This document shows positions 22,683 through 31,063 of a stretch of 35,368 bases of DNA, piece by piece. The first letter of the stretch is position 1; every line of letters begins with the position of its first letter. A model generated the notes under the pieces. The model was not told where the DNA came from and ran no database searches. It saw only the letters and a list, made by a program, of their open reading frames with translations. Source of the stretch: Halomonas organivorans (lineage in GTDB: Bacteria > Pseudomonadota > Gammaproteobacteria > Pseudomonadales > Halomonadaceae); NCBI RefSeq assembly GCF_014192055.1, contig NZ_JACHXM010000034.1, positions 1 through 35,368 on the forward strand, in the 5' to 3' direction. The translations under genes were made by a program, and so were the position numbers.

Positions 22683-23684
22683 TTATTCCCCCTTTGGCTT
22701 CTCGGGGGCGACGAAGGTGTCCATGAACAGCGTCATCAGGCGTTCGCCGTCGACGTCCACGCAGACCCGCTGCGAGGGCAGGCCGTCCCAGGCGTTGGGC
22801 GGGAAATCCTGGGCGTCGGGGCGCTGGATGGTCTGGCCCATGGCCAGGCCGTCGCGCACGGCGCGTACCGGGCCGCGGCGCACCTCGAACAGGCTCGGGT
22901 CGAGCACGTAGGCCACGGCGCTGGAGTCGTGGACATAGCAGCCGTCGATGGCCTCGCGCTCGGAGTAGAAGTCCACGTAGTGGCGCGAGATCCGCCACAT
23001 GAAGTCGCCGTCCTCGCCGCCCTGGTCGCGCAGGCGCCGGAAGTCGGCGTCGCGCATCAGCACCTTGTGGGTAACGTCCAGGCCGACGATGGCGACCGGC
23101 CAGTCGGCGCTGAACACCAGGTCGGCGGCGTGCGGGTCGCCGTGGATGTTGGCCTCGGCCACCGGCGTGATGTTGCCGCCCTGGCCGCCGACGCCGAAGG
23201 CGCCGCCCATCACCACGACTTCCTTGACCAGGCCGGCGATGGCCGGGTCTTCCTTGAGCGCCAGGCCTAGGTTGGTCAGCGGGCCGACCGCGATCAGCGT
23301 CACCTCGCCGGGATGGCGGCGCACGGTGTCGATGATCAGTTGGTAGGCGGGCCGCGGGTCCAGCGCCAGGGTCGGCTCGAAGGAGAGCCCGGCGTTGCCC
23401 AGGCCGTCGTCGCCGTGGACGAAGGTGGGCGGTGCCGACTTGGGCATCGCCAGGGGCTCGGCCGCGCCGCGAGCGACGGGGACCTCGAGGCCGAAGCGCT
23501 GGGCCAGGTAGCGGGCGTTGCGGGTGGTGGTGTCGGTGCGGGCGTTGCCGTGCACCGTGGTGATGCCCTGCAGGTCGAGGCCCGGGTGGCGATGCAGGAA
23601 CAGCAGCGCCATGGCGTCGTCGATGCCCGGGTCGGTGTCGAAGATCACCTTGGCGGGGGTAGGGGCGGGCGCGGGGGTGGCCAT
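22683..23684 (-). CDS. Inosine/uridine-preferring nucleoside hydrolase
   Basis: The enzyme hydrolyses ribonucleosides to free base and ribose. The 333-residue product starts with the calcium-binding signature D16-T-D18-P-G-x-D22-D23 of the IunH family. It continues with the GPLTNLG, VVVMGGAFG and DVTHKV segments and the late H-D-S-S-A-V-A-Y histidine-aspartate pair of the active site. The frame is open further upstream, but ATG 23684 has AGGAG 8 nt before it and gives the proper N-terminus, preceded by a short Pro/Ala-rich tail. It lies 19 nt after ribokinase, which phosphorylates the released ribose. The exact base preference cannot be read from sequence alone. Confidence 0.93.
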   Translation of the reverse strand: MATPAPAPTPAKVIFDTDPGIDDAMALLFLHRHPGLDLQGITTVHGNARTDTTTRNARYLAQRFGLEVPVARGAAEPLAMPKSAPPTFVHGDDGLGNAGLSFEPTLALDPRPAYQLIIDTVRRHPGEVTLIAVGPLTNLGLALKEDPAIAGLVKEVVVMGGAFGVGGQGGNITPVAEANIHGDPHAADLVFSADWPVAIVGLDVTHKVLMRDADFRRLRDQGGEDGDFMWRISRHYVDFYSEREAIDGCYVHDSSAVAYVLDPSLFEVRRGPVRAVRDGLAMGQTIQRPDAQDFPPNAWDGLPSQRVCVDVDGERLMTLFMDTFVAPEKPKGE

Positions 23685-23703
23685 CGTGGTTCTCCTGTAG
23701 GGG

Positions 23704-24666
23704 TCAGTGGTCGGCGAGCTCGTCGCGATGGGGGATCGACGCCTGGGCGCCGGGGCGGGTGACGGCGATGGCGGCGGCGGCCTGTCCCTCGCGGACAGCT
23801 GCCTCCACGCTGGCGCCACGCAGCAGCGCCGCGGCGAAGCCGCCGACGAAGGTGTCGCCGGCCGCGGTGGTGTCGACGGCGGCGACCTTCGGTGCCGGAT
23901 AGTGGTGCAGGCCGCTGTCGTCGGCCGCGACCACGCCCTGGGCGCCCAGGGTGACGAGGATCTGGCGGCAGCCGGACTGGCGCAGGCGGCGGATGGCCTG
24001 GGCGGCGTCGTCCGGATGTCCGACGGGGTGGCCGGAGAGGGCCGCGGCCTCGCTCTCGTTGACCACCAGCCAGTCGACCAGCGCCAGAACGTCCTGCGGC
24101 AGGGTCATGGCCGGCGCGGCGTTGAGCAGGGTAGTGACGCCATGGCGGCGGGCGCGGGCCAGCGCCTCGCGAACCGTGGTCAGCGGCACCTCCAGCTGGC
24201 AGACCAGCAGGCGGGCCCGGCCCAGCGTGGCATCGGCGCTGGCTATGTCCGAGGGGGAGAGCTCGCCGTTGCTGCCGGGAATGACCACGATGCTGTTCTG
24301 GCTGGCGTCATCGACCTGGATCATGGCCACGCCGGTCTCGGTATCGGGGCGTGCCAGCACGCCTCGGTGGTGGATGCCTTCGCGGTCGAGGTTGGCCACC
24401 AGCGCCCGGCCGTAAGCATCGTCGCCGACGCGACCGACCATCGCCGTGTTGGCACCCAGGCGCGCCAGGGCCACGGCCTGGTTGGCCCCCTTGCCGCCGG
24501 GGGTGGCGTCGAAGCCTCTGCCGAGCAGGGTCTCGCCCGGTTGGGGGTGGCGTGGCGTGCGGACCACGAGGTCCATGTTCAGGCTGCCGACGACGATGGC
24601 GTCGGCATGTGCGGTCGAGGCGCCGTCCCGAGGCGGAGCGATAGGGGCGGTGGTCACGGCATTCAC
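23704..24666 (-). CDS. rbsK: Ribokinase
   Basis: The enzyme phosphorylates ribose to ribose-5-phosphate. It is a 320-residue PfkB-family kinase with GSLNMDLVVRTPRHPQPGET near the N-terminus (sugar-binding N-x-D), GGKGANQAVALARLGA and the C-terminal DTTAAGDTFVGGF holding the catalytic aspartate and anion hole. The start is GTG 24666 or, with better ribosome-site spacing (AGGGTGA), GTG 24657. Either leaves an extra ~22-residue Pro/Ala tail before the fold. It is the first gene of the minus-strand ribonucleoside unit, behind a 24-bp palindrome and divergent from rbsR. No ribose ABC transporter is adjacent, so ribose most likely comes from the neighbouring nucleoside hydrolase. Confidence 0.93.
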   Translation of the reverse strand: MNAVTTAPIAPPRDGASTAHADAIVVGSLNMDLVVRTPRHPQPGETLLGRGFDATPGGKGANQAVALARLGANTAMVGRVGDDAYGRALVANLDREGIHHRGVLARPDTETGVAMIQVDDASQNSIVVIPGSNGELSPSDIASADATLGRARLLVCQLEVPLTTVREALARARRHGVTTLLNAAPAMTLPQDVLALVDWLVVNESEAAALSGHPVGHPDDAAQAIRRLRQSGCRQILVTLGAQGVVAADDSGLHHYPAPKVAAVDTTAAGDTFVGGFAAALLRGASVEAAVREGQAAAAIAVTRPGAQASIPHRDELADH

Positions 24667-24740
24667 CCTGTGTTGTTGATGGAAGGCCGACCCGAAGACG
24701 GGCCGTGGGCTCGATGGATGGCGTTCACCCTAGCGCAGAG

Positions 24741-24764
24741 AAAAACGTTTGCGCAAACGTTTTT
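24741..24764. promoter_or_regulatory. LacI-family (RbsR) operator, 24-bp perfect palindrome
   Basis: AAAAACGTTTGC (24741-24752) is followed at once by its exact reverse complement (24753-24764). The central pattern with a CG/GC axis and AAACG/CGTTT half-sites is typical of LacI/GalR family operators. It lies in the shared promoter of rbsK (start 24666) and rbsR (start 25008), so RbsR is the obvious binder. Confidence 0.8.
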
Positions 24765-24767
24765 ATT

Positions 24768-24783
24768 TACCCCATTTGGGGTA
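24768..24783. promoter_or_regulatory. Second inverted repeat beside the RbsR operator
   Basis: TACCCC-ATTT-GGGGTA is a 6-4-6 inverted repeat 3 bp from the large palindrome, in the same divergent promoter. It may be a site for another regulator or a short hairpin in the rbsR leader. Its binder is unknown. Confidence 0.4.
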
Positions 24784-24957
24784 TCCTGATCCCGTGTCAG
24801 ACGTTGACAGGAGGGTGGTAGAGGGCTTTCCCGGCGACGGATCTGGACGAGCCGTGAAGCGCTGCTACTCGGCGAATCAATGCGTTATGCTGGTGTCATC
24901 GAGGGCCGCGGTTGACGTCTCAGGCGGTCGAGGCACGAGCGGCAGGCAGGAGAGGCA

Positions 24958-25014
24958 ATGAACGGGCGACGAGCGGCGGGCAAGCGCGGCAGGGGCGGCC
25001 AGCGGCGATGGTGA
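24958..25014 (+). CDS. Possible 18-residue leader peptide overlapping the rbsR start
   Basis: ATG 24958 has a better ribosome site (AGGAGAGG just upstream) than rbsR itself. The 18-codon frame is rich in Arg and Gly. Its TGA stop (25012-25014) overlaps the rbsR initiation region, with rbsR ATG at 25008. This geometry suits translational coupling. The peptide is unlikely to have a function of its own, and it could be a chance frame. Confidence 0.4.
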   Translation: MNGRRAAGKRGRGGQRRW

Positions 25015-26006
25015 CGATTACCGATGTGGCCAGGGAGGCGGGGGTGTCCGTGTCGACCGTGTCCCACGTGGTCAACGGCACGCGCTTCGTCAAGGCGGAT
25101 ACTCGCGAGCGCGTCATGGCGGCGATCGAGCGGCTCGATTTCACTCCCAGTACCTCGGCGCAGTCGCTGAAGAAGAATGTGACGCACACCGTGGGGATGA
25201 TCGTCACCAGCTCGACCAACCCCTATTTCGCCGAGGTGGTCGCCCGGCTCGAGTCGGAGCTCTACGAGGCCGGCTTCAACTTGATGCTGTGCAATTCCGG
25301 ACGCGACATCGACAAGCAGCGCAGCTACATCCGCACGCTGAAGGGACGACGCATCGACGGGCTGCTGGTACTGGAGTCGGTGCTCTCCGATGCCTACCTG
25401 GAACTGCTGGGGTCATGCAGCTTCCCGGTGGTGATGCTGGATTCGGACACGCCGAGCCTGACCAGCGTCAGCGACGATTCCGAGCTCGGCGGTTATCTGG
25501 CGACCCGCCATCTGATCGAGCAGGGCCACCGGGCGATTGGCTGCATCGCCGGGCCCGTGCAGCATCATCAGTCGATACGCCGCTTCCGCGGTTTCCAGCG
25601 CGCCCTGGCCGAGGCGGGGCTGTCGCTGGAGCCGGATTGGGTGCATGCCGGTGGCATGGACAGCGAGAGCGGGGAGGCGGCGGTGCGCCAGCTGTGCAGG
25701 AGCCGCCGGCGCCCCACCGCGCTGTTTGCCTTCAATGACTTCTCGGCGCTGGGCGCCATCAGCCAGGCGACCCGGCAGGGGCTGCGCGTGCCCGAAGACC
25801 TGTCGGTGATCGGCTACGACGATATCGAGATCGCGCGCCTGCTGAGGCCCGCCCTGACCACCGTGCGCCAGCAGACCGCGACGCTGTGCCGGGAGGCCTG
25901 TCGGCTGCTGACTCAGGCCATCGCCGACAAGCGCAGCGACGTCGAACAGTTGCACGTCGCGCCGGAACTCATCGTGCGCGAGTCGGTCGCACCTCCCGAT
26001 GAGTGA
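25008..26006 (+). CDS. rbsR: LacI-family transcriptional regulator RbsR
   Basis: This repressor resembles E. coli RbsR through its length. The helix-turn-helix TDVAREAGVSVSTVSHVVNG is at the N-terminus, then SLKKNVTHTVGMIVTSSTNP, the periplasmic-binding-protein-like sugar domain with ATRHLIEQGH, and VIGYDDIEIARLLRPALTT near the end. An in-frame extension to 24912 exists, but ATG 25008 (MVTITDVAREAG) is the family N-terminus and gives 332 residues. Its own ribosome site is weak and a short upstream frame overlaps the start. It is divergent from rbsK across a perfect palindrome. The effector is likely ribose or ribose-5-phosphate, and the regulon probably the whole rbsK-to-ushA unit. Confidence 0.88.
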   Translation: MVTITDVAREAGVSVSTVSHVVNGTRFVKADTRERVMAAIERLDFTPSTSAQSLKKNVTHTVGMIVTSSTNPYFAEVVARLESELYEAGFNLMLCNSGRDIDKQRSYIRTLKGRRIDGLLVLESVLSDAYLELLGSCSFPVVMLDSDTPSLTSVSDDSELGGYLATRHLIEQGHRAIGCIAGPVQHHQSIRRFRGFQRALAEAGLSLEPDWVHAGGMDSESGEAAVRQLCRSRRRPTALFAFNDFSALGAISQATRQGLRVPEDLSVIGYDDIEIARLLRPALTTVRQQTATLCREACRLLTQAIADKRSDVEQLHVAPELIVRESVAPPDE

Positions 26007-26123
26007 GTGACGCGCCGACCATCGGCTTGCTCGGGATCAAGCCTTGTCGACGTGGACTTGCTATGTTGAAGGCGAGCGCCGATGACGTGGCGCGCCCTTG
26101 TGCTGCTTTCCGGAGGCCTTGCC

Positions 26124-26804
26124 ATGCGTGCCGCAGATGTCATGACTCCCCATGTGATCAGCGTGTCGCCCGACAGCGAAGTGCGCGAGATCGCCAGCCT
26201 GCTGATCGAACACGGCATCAGCGCGGTCCCGGTGGTGGACGAGCGGGAACACCTGCTTGGCATCGTCAGCGAGGGAGACCTGATCCGCCGCCTCGGCGAG
26301 GAAGAGCCGCGCTCGTGGTGGCTGCGGCTTTTTGCCGCAGGCGATCAGGCGGCGGACTATGTGCGCACCCACGGGCGCCTGGCCCGTGAGATCATGACGC
26401 CGAATCCCGTCACCGTGGAAGAGGACGAGCCGCTGCATCGGATCGCTGCCCTGCTGGAGCGACGGCGGATCAAGCGAGTGCCGGTGCTGCGCGACGGGCG
26501 GCTGGTGGGCATCGTCAGCCGCTCCAACCTGCTGCGCGGCTTCTCGGTGGCGGAGCCCTCCGCGGCACCGACCGGCGGCGATCGGGCGATTCGCGACGCC
26601 ATCCTCGAGGAGGTGGATCGCCATACCGGGGTGATGGTCGAACGTCTCAACATCATCGTTGCCGATGGCCGGGTACAGCTCTGGGGGCTGGTCGATAGCC
26701 AGGAACAGCGCCTGGCCGTGCAGGTCGCCGCCGAGAACGCCGCAGGCGTTCGTTCGGTGGAAAACAACCTGGGGTTCATGCCGCGAGGCATGGGCGGCTA
26801 CTGA
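26124..26804 (+). CDS. CBS-pair and BON domain protein
   Basis: The 226-residue cytoplasmic protein has two CBS domains and a C-terminal BON domain. The CBS domains are at about residues 7-65 (DVMTPHVISVSPDSEVREIA...GIVSEGDLIRR) and 88-145 (EIMTPNPVTVEEDEPLHRIA...GIVSRSNLLR), and BON is at about 155-220 (VQLWGLVDSQEQRLAVQVAA). CBS pairs bind adenine nucleotides and BON domains bind membranes or lipids, so it may sense energy charge or stress. ATG 26124 is chosen because CGGAGG lies 6 nt upstream and the first CBS domain begins at once. It follows rbsR by 117 bp and stands alone before the cyo operon; no functional link to either neighbour is evident. Confidence 0.85.
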   Translation: MRAADVMTPHVISVSPDSEVREIASLLIEHGISAVPVVDEREHLLGIVSEGDLIRRLGEEEPRSWWLRLFAAGDQAADYVRTHGRLAREIMTPNPVTVEEDEPLHRIAALLERRRIKRVPVLRDGRLVGIVSRSNLLRGFSVAEPSAAPTGGDRAIRDAILEEVDRHTGVMVERLNIIVADGRVQLWGLVDSQEQRLAVQVAAENAAGVRSVENNLGFMPRGMGGY

Positions 26805-26806
26805 GC

Positions 26807-27121
26807 ACGGGCTCCTCCCGGCGCCCGTTATCCTCCGACACCGGCCTGCCGGGGCTGGTGCGACACATGCGGCAAATCGCCTCTTTCCTCTCTTGCGCGT
26901 TTCCTACACAATACGTTCCCCGCGGCCGGACCCTTTCTCGCGCGCCCCATAGAGGCGTTCGCGGGGGTTTGGCCATGAGTGAGCCGAGCCCTTTCCACGA
27001 TGGTTAGCCTTTGCTGCGGTCATGGGTCAACCGGCGCAGGACAGGTCTCGGTCTTTGCGTAGCTTACTTGCTACAAGTCAGCAGGATTTTTTCCTGTCGC
27101 CAAGCCTGACGAGGTCGAAAC
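26807..27121. other. Intergenic region before cyoA with two small inverted repeats
   Basis: No gene is seen. ACGGGC and GCCCGT (26807-26812 / 26823-26828) form a weak hairpin just after the CBS-BON stop. GTAGC-TTACTT-GCTAC (27059-27063 / 27070-27074) is a short inverted repeat about 45 bp before cyoA, followed by CAGGATTTTTTCCTG (27082-27096). Either could be part of cyo regulation by oxygen or redox. No ArcA or FNR box is clear. Confidence 0.4.
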
Positions 27122-28090
27122 ATGAATCGAACTCCCCCCCTGCGCAAGCTCGGAGTCTTGCTGCTGGCGGTGTTGCCCCTGGTGTTGGCAGGGTGCAGCT
27201 CGGCGCTGCTGGACCCCAAGGGCCAGATAGGGGAAGAACAGCGAACCCTGATCCTCACGTCCTTCGGTCTGATGCAGATCGTGGTCATTCCCGTGATCGT
27301 GATGACGCTGCTCTTCGCCTGGCGCTATCGCCGCAGTAACCGCGAAGCCTCCTACCGTCCGGATTGGCACCACTCCAATCTGATCGAGGCCATCGTCTGG
27401 TTCATCCCCTGTGTGATCATCGTCTTCCTGGCGGTGCTGACCTGGTATACCTCGCACAGCCTGGACCCGCACAAGCCCATCGAGCCGACCGCAGAGCAGC
27501 AAGAGCCGATCGAGATCCAGGCCGTATCGCTGGATTGGAAATGGCTGTTCATCTATCCCGAGCAGGGCATCGCCACCGTCAACGAACTGGCTTTCCCCGA
27601 GGATACTCCGGTGCACTTCCGAGTGACCTCCGGTTCGGTGATGAACGCCTTCTTCATCCCGCGTCTGGGTAGTCAGATCTATGCCATGGCCGGCATGGAC
27701 AACGACGTTCACCTGGTCGCCGATGAGCCGGGCGTGTATGCCGGTCGTTCCACCAACTACAGCGGTGCGGGCTTCGCGGACATGACCTTCAAGGCTCACG
27801 TGAGCACCCAGCAGGACTTCGATGCCTGGGTCGAGAAGGTGCGCGAGTCGTCCGAGTCCCTGACCTACCCCGATGAGTACTATGCCCTGGCCGCGCCCAG
27901 CGAGGCTAACCCGGTCGAGTACTTCTCCGAGGTATCCCCCTCTCTCTACGAGAGCATCATCAAGAGCTTCAAGGCTGGCGGTCGTCACGCCGAGTACATG
28001 GCAGCCATCGCGGGCAATGGCCATGGTGCTGGCCACGGCGAAGCCGCAGACGCCCACGGCGAGTCCGAGAGCGCGGAGGCAGCGGAGTAA
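27122..28090 (+). CDS. cyoA: Cytochrome bo3 ubiquinol oxidase subunit II
   Basis: This is subunit II of the proton-pumping quinol oxidase. The 322 residues begin with a lipoprotein signal (LAGC, Cys25) and two transmembrane helices (about 40-62 and 86-108). The periplasmic cupredoxin domain follows (LDWKWLFIYPEQGIA, VMNAFFIPRLGSQIYAM). The CuA-binding Cys and His pattern of cytochrome c oxidases is absent: the matching stretch reads YAGRSTNYSGAGFADM. This marks it as a quinol rather than cytochrome c oxidase. The C-terminus is extended and rich in His, Ala and Glu. It is the first gene of cyoABCDE. Confidence 0.96.
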   Translation: MNRTPPLRKLGVLLLAVLPLVLAGCSSALLDPKGQIGEEQRTLILTSFGLMQIVVIPVIVMTLLFAWRYRRSNREASYRPDWHHSNLIEAIVWFIPCVIIVFLAVLTWYTSHSLDPHKPIEPTAEQQEPIEIQAVSLDWKWLFIYPEQGIATVNELAFPEDTPVHFRVTSGSVMNAFFIPRLGSQIYAMAGMDNDVHLVADEPGVYAGRSTNYSGAGFADMTFKAHVSTQQDFDAWVEKVRESSESLTYPDEYYALAAPSEANPVEYFSEVSPSLYESIIKSFKAGGRHAEYMAAIAGNGHGAGHGEAADAHGESESAEAAE

Positions 28091-28093
28091 ATT

Positions 28094-30118
28094 ATGTTCG
28101 GAAAACTGACTCTGGAGGCGATCCCCTACCACGAGCCGATCATCATGGTGACCGCTGCGGCCATCGCGATCGGTGGGCTCGGGCTGGTAGGGGCGCTGAC
28201 CTACTTCAAGAAGTGGGGCTACCTGTGGACGGAATGGATCACTTCCATCGACCACAAGAAGCTCGGCATCATGTACTTCATCGTGGCGCTGGTGATGCTG
28301 ATTCGCGGCTTCGCCGATGCCATCATGATGCGCAGCCAGCAGGCGCTGGCAGCGGGCGGCGCCGAAGGCTTCCTGCCGCCGCACCACTATGACCAGATCT
28401 TCTCCGCCCATGGCGTGATCATGATCTTCTTCGTCGCCATGCCCATGGTCATCGGCCTGATGAACCTGGTGGTGCCGCTGCAGATCGGTGCGCGTGACGT
28501 GGCCTTCCCGTTCATGAACAACCTGAGCTTCTGGCTGTTTGCGGCGGGCGTGGTGCTGGTCAACATCTCCCTGGTGGTGGGTGAGTTCGCCCAGACCGGC
28601 TGGCTGGCCTATGCGCCACTATCGGGCATAGAGTACAGTCCCGGCGTCGGGGTGGATTACTGGATATGGGCGTTGCAGATATCGGGTATCGGCACGACCC
28701 TGACCGGTATCAACTTCTTCGTCACCATCATCAAGATGCGCACCAAGGGCATGAAGCTCTTCCGGATGCCCATCTTCACCTGGACCTCGCTGTGCGCGAA
28801 CGTCCTTATCATTGCCTCTTTTCCGATTCTGACTGCGACCATCGCACTGCTGACGCTCGATCGTTACCTGGGGATGCACTTCTTCACTAACGATTTCGGC
28901 GGCAACATGATGATGTACGTCAACCTCATCTGGGCCTGGGGCCATCCCGAGGTTTACATTCTCATCCTGCCGGCGTTCGGCGTATTCTCCGAGGTCATCT
29001 CGACCTTCGCACGCAAGCGTCTGTTCGGATACGGCACCATGGTGTGGGCGACCGTCGCCATTACCGTGCTGTCGTTCATCGTCTGGCTGCACCACTTCTT
29101 CACCATGGGGGCGGGTGCCAACGTCAATGCCTTCTTCGGCATCATGACGATGATCATTGCCATCCCGACCGGGGTGAAGATCTTCAACTGGCTGTTCACC
29201 ATGTACCGCGGCCGGATCGAGTTCACCTCGCCGGTGCTGTGGACCCTGGGCTTCATCATCACCTTCTCCATCGGTGGCATGACCGGGGTGATGCTGTCCA
29301 TTCCGGCAGCCAACTTCGTGCTGCACAACAGCCTGTTCGTCATCGCTCACTTCCACAACGTCATCATTGGTGGCGTGGTGTTCGGCATGCTGGCGGGCCT
29401 GACCTACTGGTTCCCGAAGGCCTTCGGCTTCACCCTCAACGAGAAGTGGGGCAAGCGCTCCTTCTGGTGCTGGCTGGTCGGTTTCTACGTCGCCTTCATG
29501 CCGCTGTACGTGCTGAGCTTCTTCGGTGCCGTGCGTCGCATGCAGTCCTACGCTAACAGTGAATGGCAGCCGCTGATGCTCGTCGCCTGGGTCGGCGCCG
29601 TGATCATCATGTGCGGTATCGCCTGCACCGTGATCCAGTTCTACGTCAGTATCCGCGACCGTAAGCAGAACCAGGACGTCACCGGCGATCCCTGGGACGG
29701 CCGTACCCTGGAGTGGGCGACCTCTTCTCCGGCGCAGTTCTACAACTTCGCGCATCTGCCCGAGATCAAGGGTGTCGACGACTTCTGGCGCATGAAGGAA
29801 GAGAACGGTGGCAAGCTGCCGCTGTCCGAAGCTCCTTATCAGGACATCCACATGCCCAAGGACACCTGGGAAGGTCCGGTCATCGGTGGCCTCTCCATCG
29901 TCTTCGGCTTCGCCCTGATCTGGCACATCTGGTGGCTGGCCATCGTCGGTGGCCTCGGCATGTTTGGTGTGTTCATGGCGCGCATCTTCCGTGAAGACGT
30001 CGACTACTACGTGCCTGCTGCGGAAGTCGAACGCATCGAGCGCGAGCACCGTCAGCGCGTCGAGCGTGGCGTTTCGCAGTCTTCAACCTATGCATCCCAG
30101 GTAGGAGGGCAGGCGTAA
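28094..30118 (+). CDS. cyoB: Cytochrome bo3 ubiquinol oxidase subunit I
   Basis: This is the catalytic subunit with low-spin heme b, the heme o3-CuB oxygen-reduction centre and the proton channels. It has 674 residues with about 15 spans. Heme and copper ligands are visible: the low-spin histidine in FSAHGVIMIFF, CuB ligands in WGHPEVY and WLHHFFTMG, and the heme histidines in IAHFHNVIIGG. The D-channel-type start (NLVVPLQIGARD) is also present. The ribosome site GGAG lies within the end of cyoA, 3 nt between genes. The 3' end overlaps cyoC by one base (TAATG). Confidence 0.98.
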   Translation: MFGKLTLEAIPYHEPIIMVTAAAIAIGGLGLVGALTYFKKWGYLWTEWITSIDHKKLGIMYFIVALVMLIRGFADAIMMRSQQALAAGGAEGFLPPHHYDQIFSAHGVIMIFFVAMPMVIGLMNLVVPLQIGARDVAFPFMNNLSFWLFAAGVVLVNISLVVGEFAQTGWLAYAPLSGIEYSPGVGVDYWIWALQISGIGTTLTGINFFVTIIKMRTKGMKLFRMPIFTWTSLCANVLIIASFPILTATIALLTLDRYLGMHFFTNDFGGNMMMYVNLIWAWGHPEVYILILPAFGVFSEVISTFARKRLFGYGTMVWATVAITVLSFIVWLHHFFTMGAGANVNAFFGIMTMIIAIPTGVKIFNWLFTMYRGRIEFTSPVLWTLGFIITFSIGGMTGVMLSIPAANFVLHNSLFVIAHFHNVIIGGVVFGMLAGLTYWFPKAFGFTLNEKWGKRSFWCWLVGFYVAFMPLYVLSFFGAVRRMQSYANSEWQPLMLVAWVGAVIIMCGIACTVIQFYVSIRDRKQNQDVTGDPWDGRTLEWATSSPAQFYNFAHLPEIKGVDDFWRMKEENGGKLPLSEAPYQDIHMPKDTWEGPVIGGLSIVFGFALIWHIWWLAIVGGLGMFGVFMARIFREDVDYYVPAAEVERIEREHRQRVERGVSQSSTYASQVGGQA

Positions 30119-30732
30119 TGTCTACTGATACCCTGAGCAACCACGGGGATCATGCTCACGAGCACGATCACCACGACACCGCGGGCACCAAGCTCTTCGG
30201 TTTCTGGGTCTACCTGATGAGCGACCTGATCATCTTCGGGTCGCTGTTCGCCACCTTCGCCGTGCTCCTCAAGGGCACGGCCGATGGTCCGACGCCCGGT
30301 GAGATCTTCGAGCTGCCCTTCGTTCTGGTCGAGACCTTCCTGCTGCTGTTCTCGAGCTTCACCTACGGGATGGCGGTACTGGCGATGAACGCCGACCGCG
30401 CGTCCCAGGTGAAGGCCTGGCTGGCGATCACCTTCCTGCTCGGCGCGGGCTTCGTTGGCATGGAGGTCTACGAGTTCCAGCACCTGATCCATGAAGGCTT
30501 CGGTCCGGATCGCAGCGCTTTCCTGTCGGCCTTCTTCACCCTGGTCGGCACCCACGGCCTGCACGTGACCTTCGGCCTGATCTGGATTCTGGTCATGCTG
30601 ATCCAGGTGCAGACCAAGGGGCTGACCGACATGACGCGCCCGCGGATCATGTGCCTGAGCCTGTTCTGGCACTTCCTGGATATCGTCTGGATCTGCGTCT
30701 TCTCCTTCGTCTACCTGATGGGAGTCCTGTGA
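30118..30732 (+). CDS. cyoC: Cytochrome bo3 ubiquinol oxidase subunit III
   Basis: This heme-copper oxidase subunit III stabilises subunit I. It has 204 residues with five predicted membrane helices, preceded by a His- and Asp-rich cytoplasmic tail (HGDHAHEHDHHDT). Typical features are KLFGFWVYLMSDLIIFGSLFATF, GTHGLHVTFGLIWI and the final WHFLDIVWICVFSFVYL stretch. A strong AGGAGGG precedes ATG 30118, which shares its first base with the cyoB stop. Confidence 0.96.
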   Translation: MSTDTLSNHGDHAHEHDHHDTAGTKLFGFWVYLMSDLIIFGSLFATFAVLLKGTADGPTPGEIFELPFVLVETFLLLFSSFTYGMAVLAMNADRASQVKAWLAITFLLGAGFVGMEVYEFQHLIHEGFGPDRSAFLSAFFTLVGTHGLHVTFGLIWILVMLIQVQTKGLTDMTRPRIMCLSLFWHFLDIVWICVFSFVYLMGVL

Positions 30733-30733
30733 T

Positions 30734-31063
30734 ATGAGCGGACACGCCTCTCATGCCGAGCAGAGCCACGGCAGCGTCAAGTCCTATGTGATCGGCTTGA
30801 TTCTGTCCATCGTGCTGACCATCATCCCGTTCGGGGTGGTGATGACGGGATCCTTCGCCACGTCAGCCACCGTGCTGATCGTCGTGGCCACCGCGGTGGC
30901 TCAGGTGCTCGTGCAGTTGATCCTGTTCATGCACATGAGCACCAAGACCGATGAGGGCTGGAACGTCACGGCCTTCGTCTTCACCGCGTCGATCCTGGTC
31001 CTGGTCATCGGAGGTTCCCTATGGATCATGCACAACCTGCATCTCAACATGATGATCGGGTGA
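30734..31063 (+). CDS. cyoD: Cytochrome bo3 ubiquinol oxidase subunit IV
   Basis: This small accessory subunit helps assembly of the CuB site of the oxidase. It has 109 residues and three membrane helices (about 17-37, 45-67 and 80-102), with the family motif V-Q-L-I-L-F-M-H-M in the second helix. It starts one base after the cyoC stop region and its own stop overlaps cyoE by one base. Confidence 0.95.
   Translation: MSGHASHAEQSHGSVKSYVIGLILSIVLTIIPFGVVMTGSFATSATVLIVVATAVAQVLVQLILFMHMSTKTDEGWNVTAFVFTASILVLVIGGSLWIMHNLHLNMMIG

Noticed and set aside
27071..30049. Long minus-strand frames opposite cyoA and cyoB
   Set aside because: They are His/Asp/Gln-rich shadows of strongly conserved oxidase genes.
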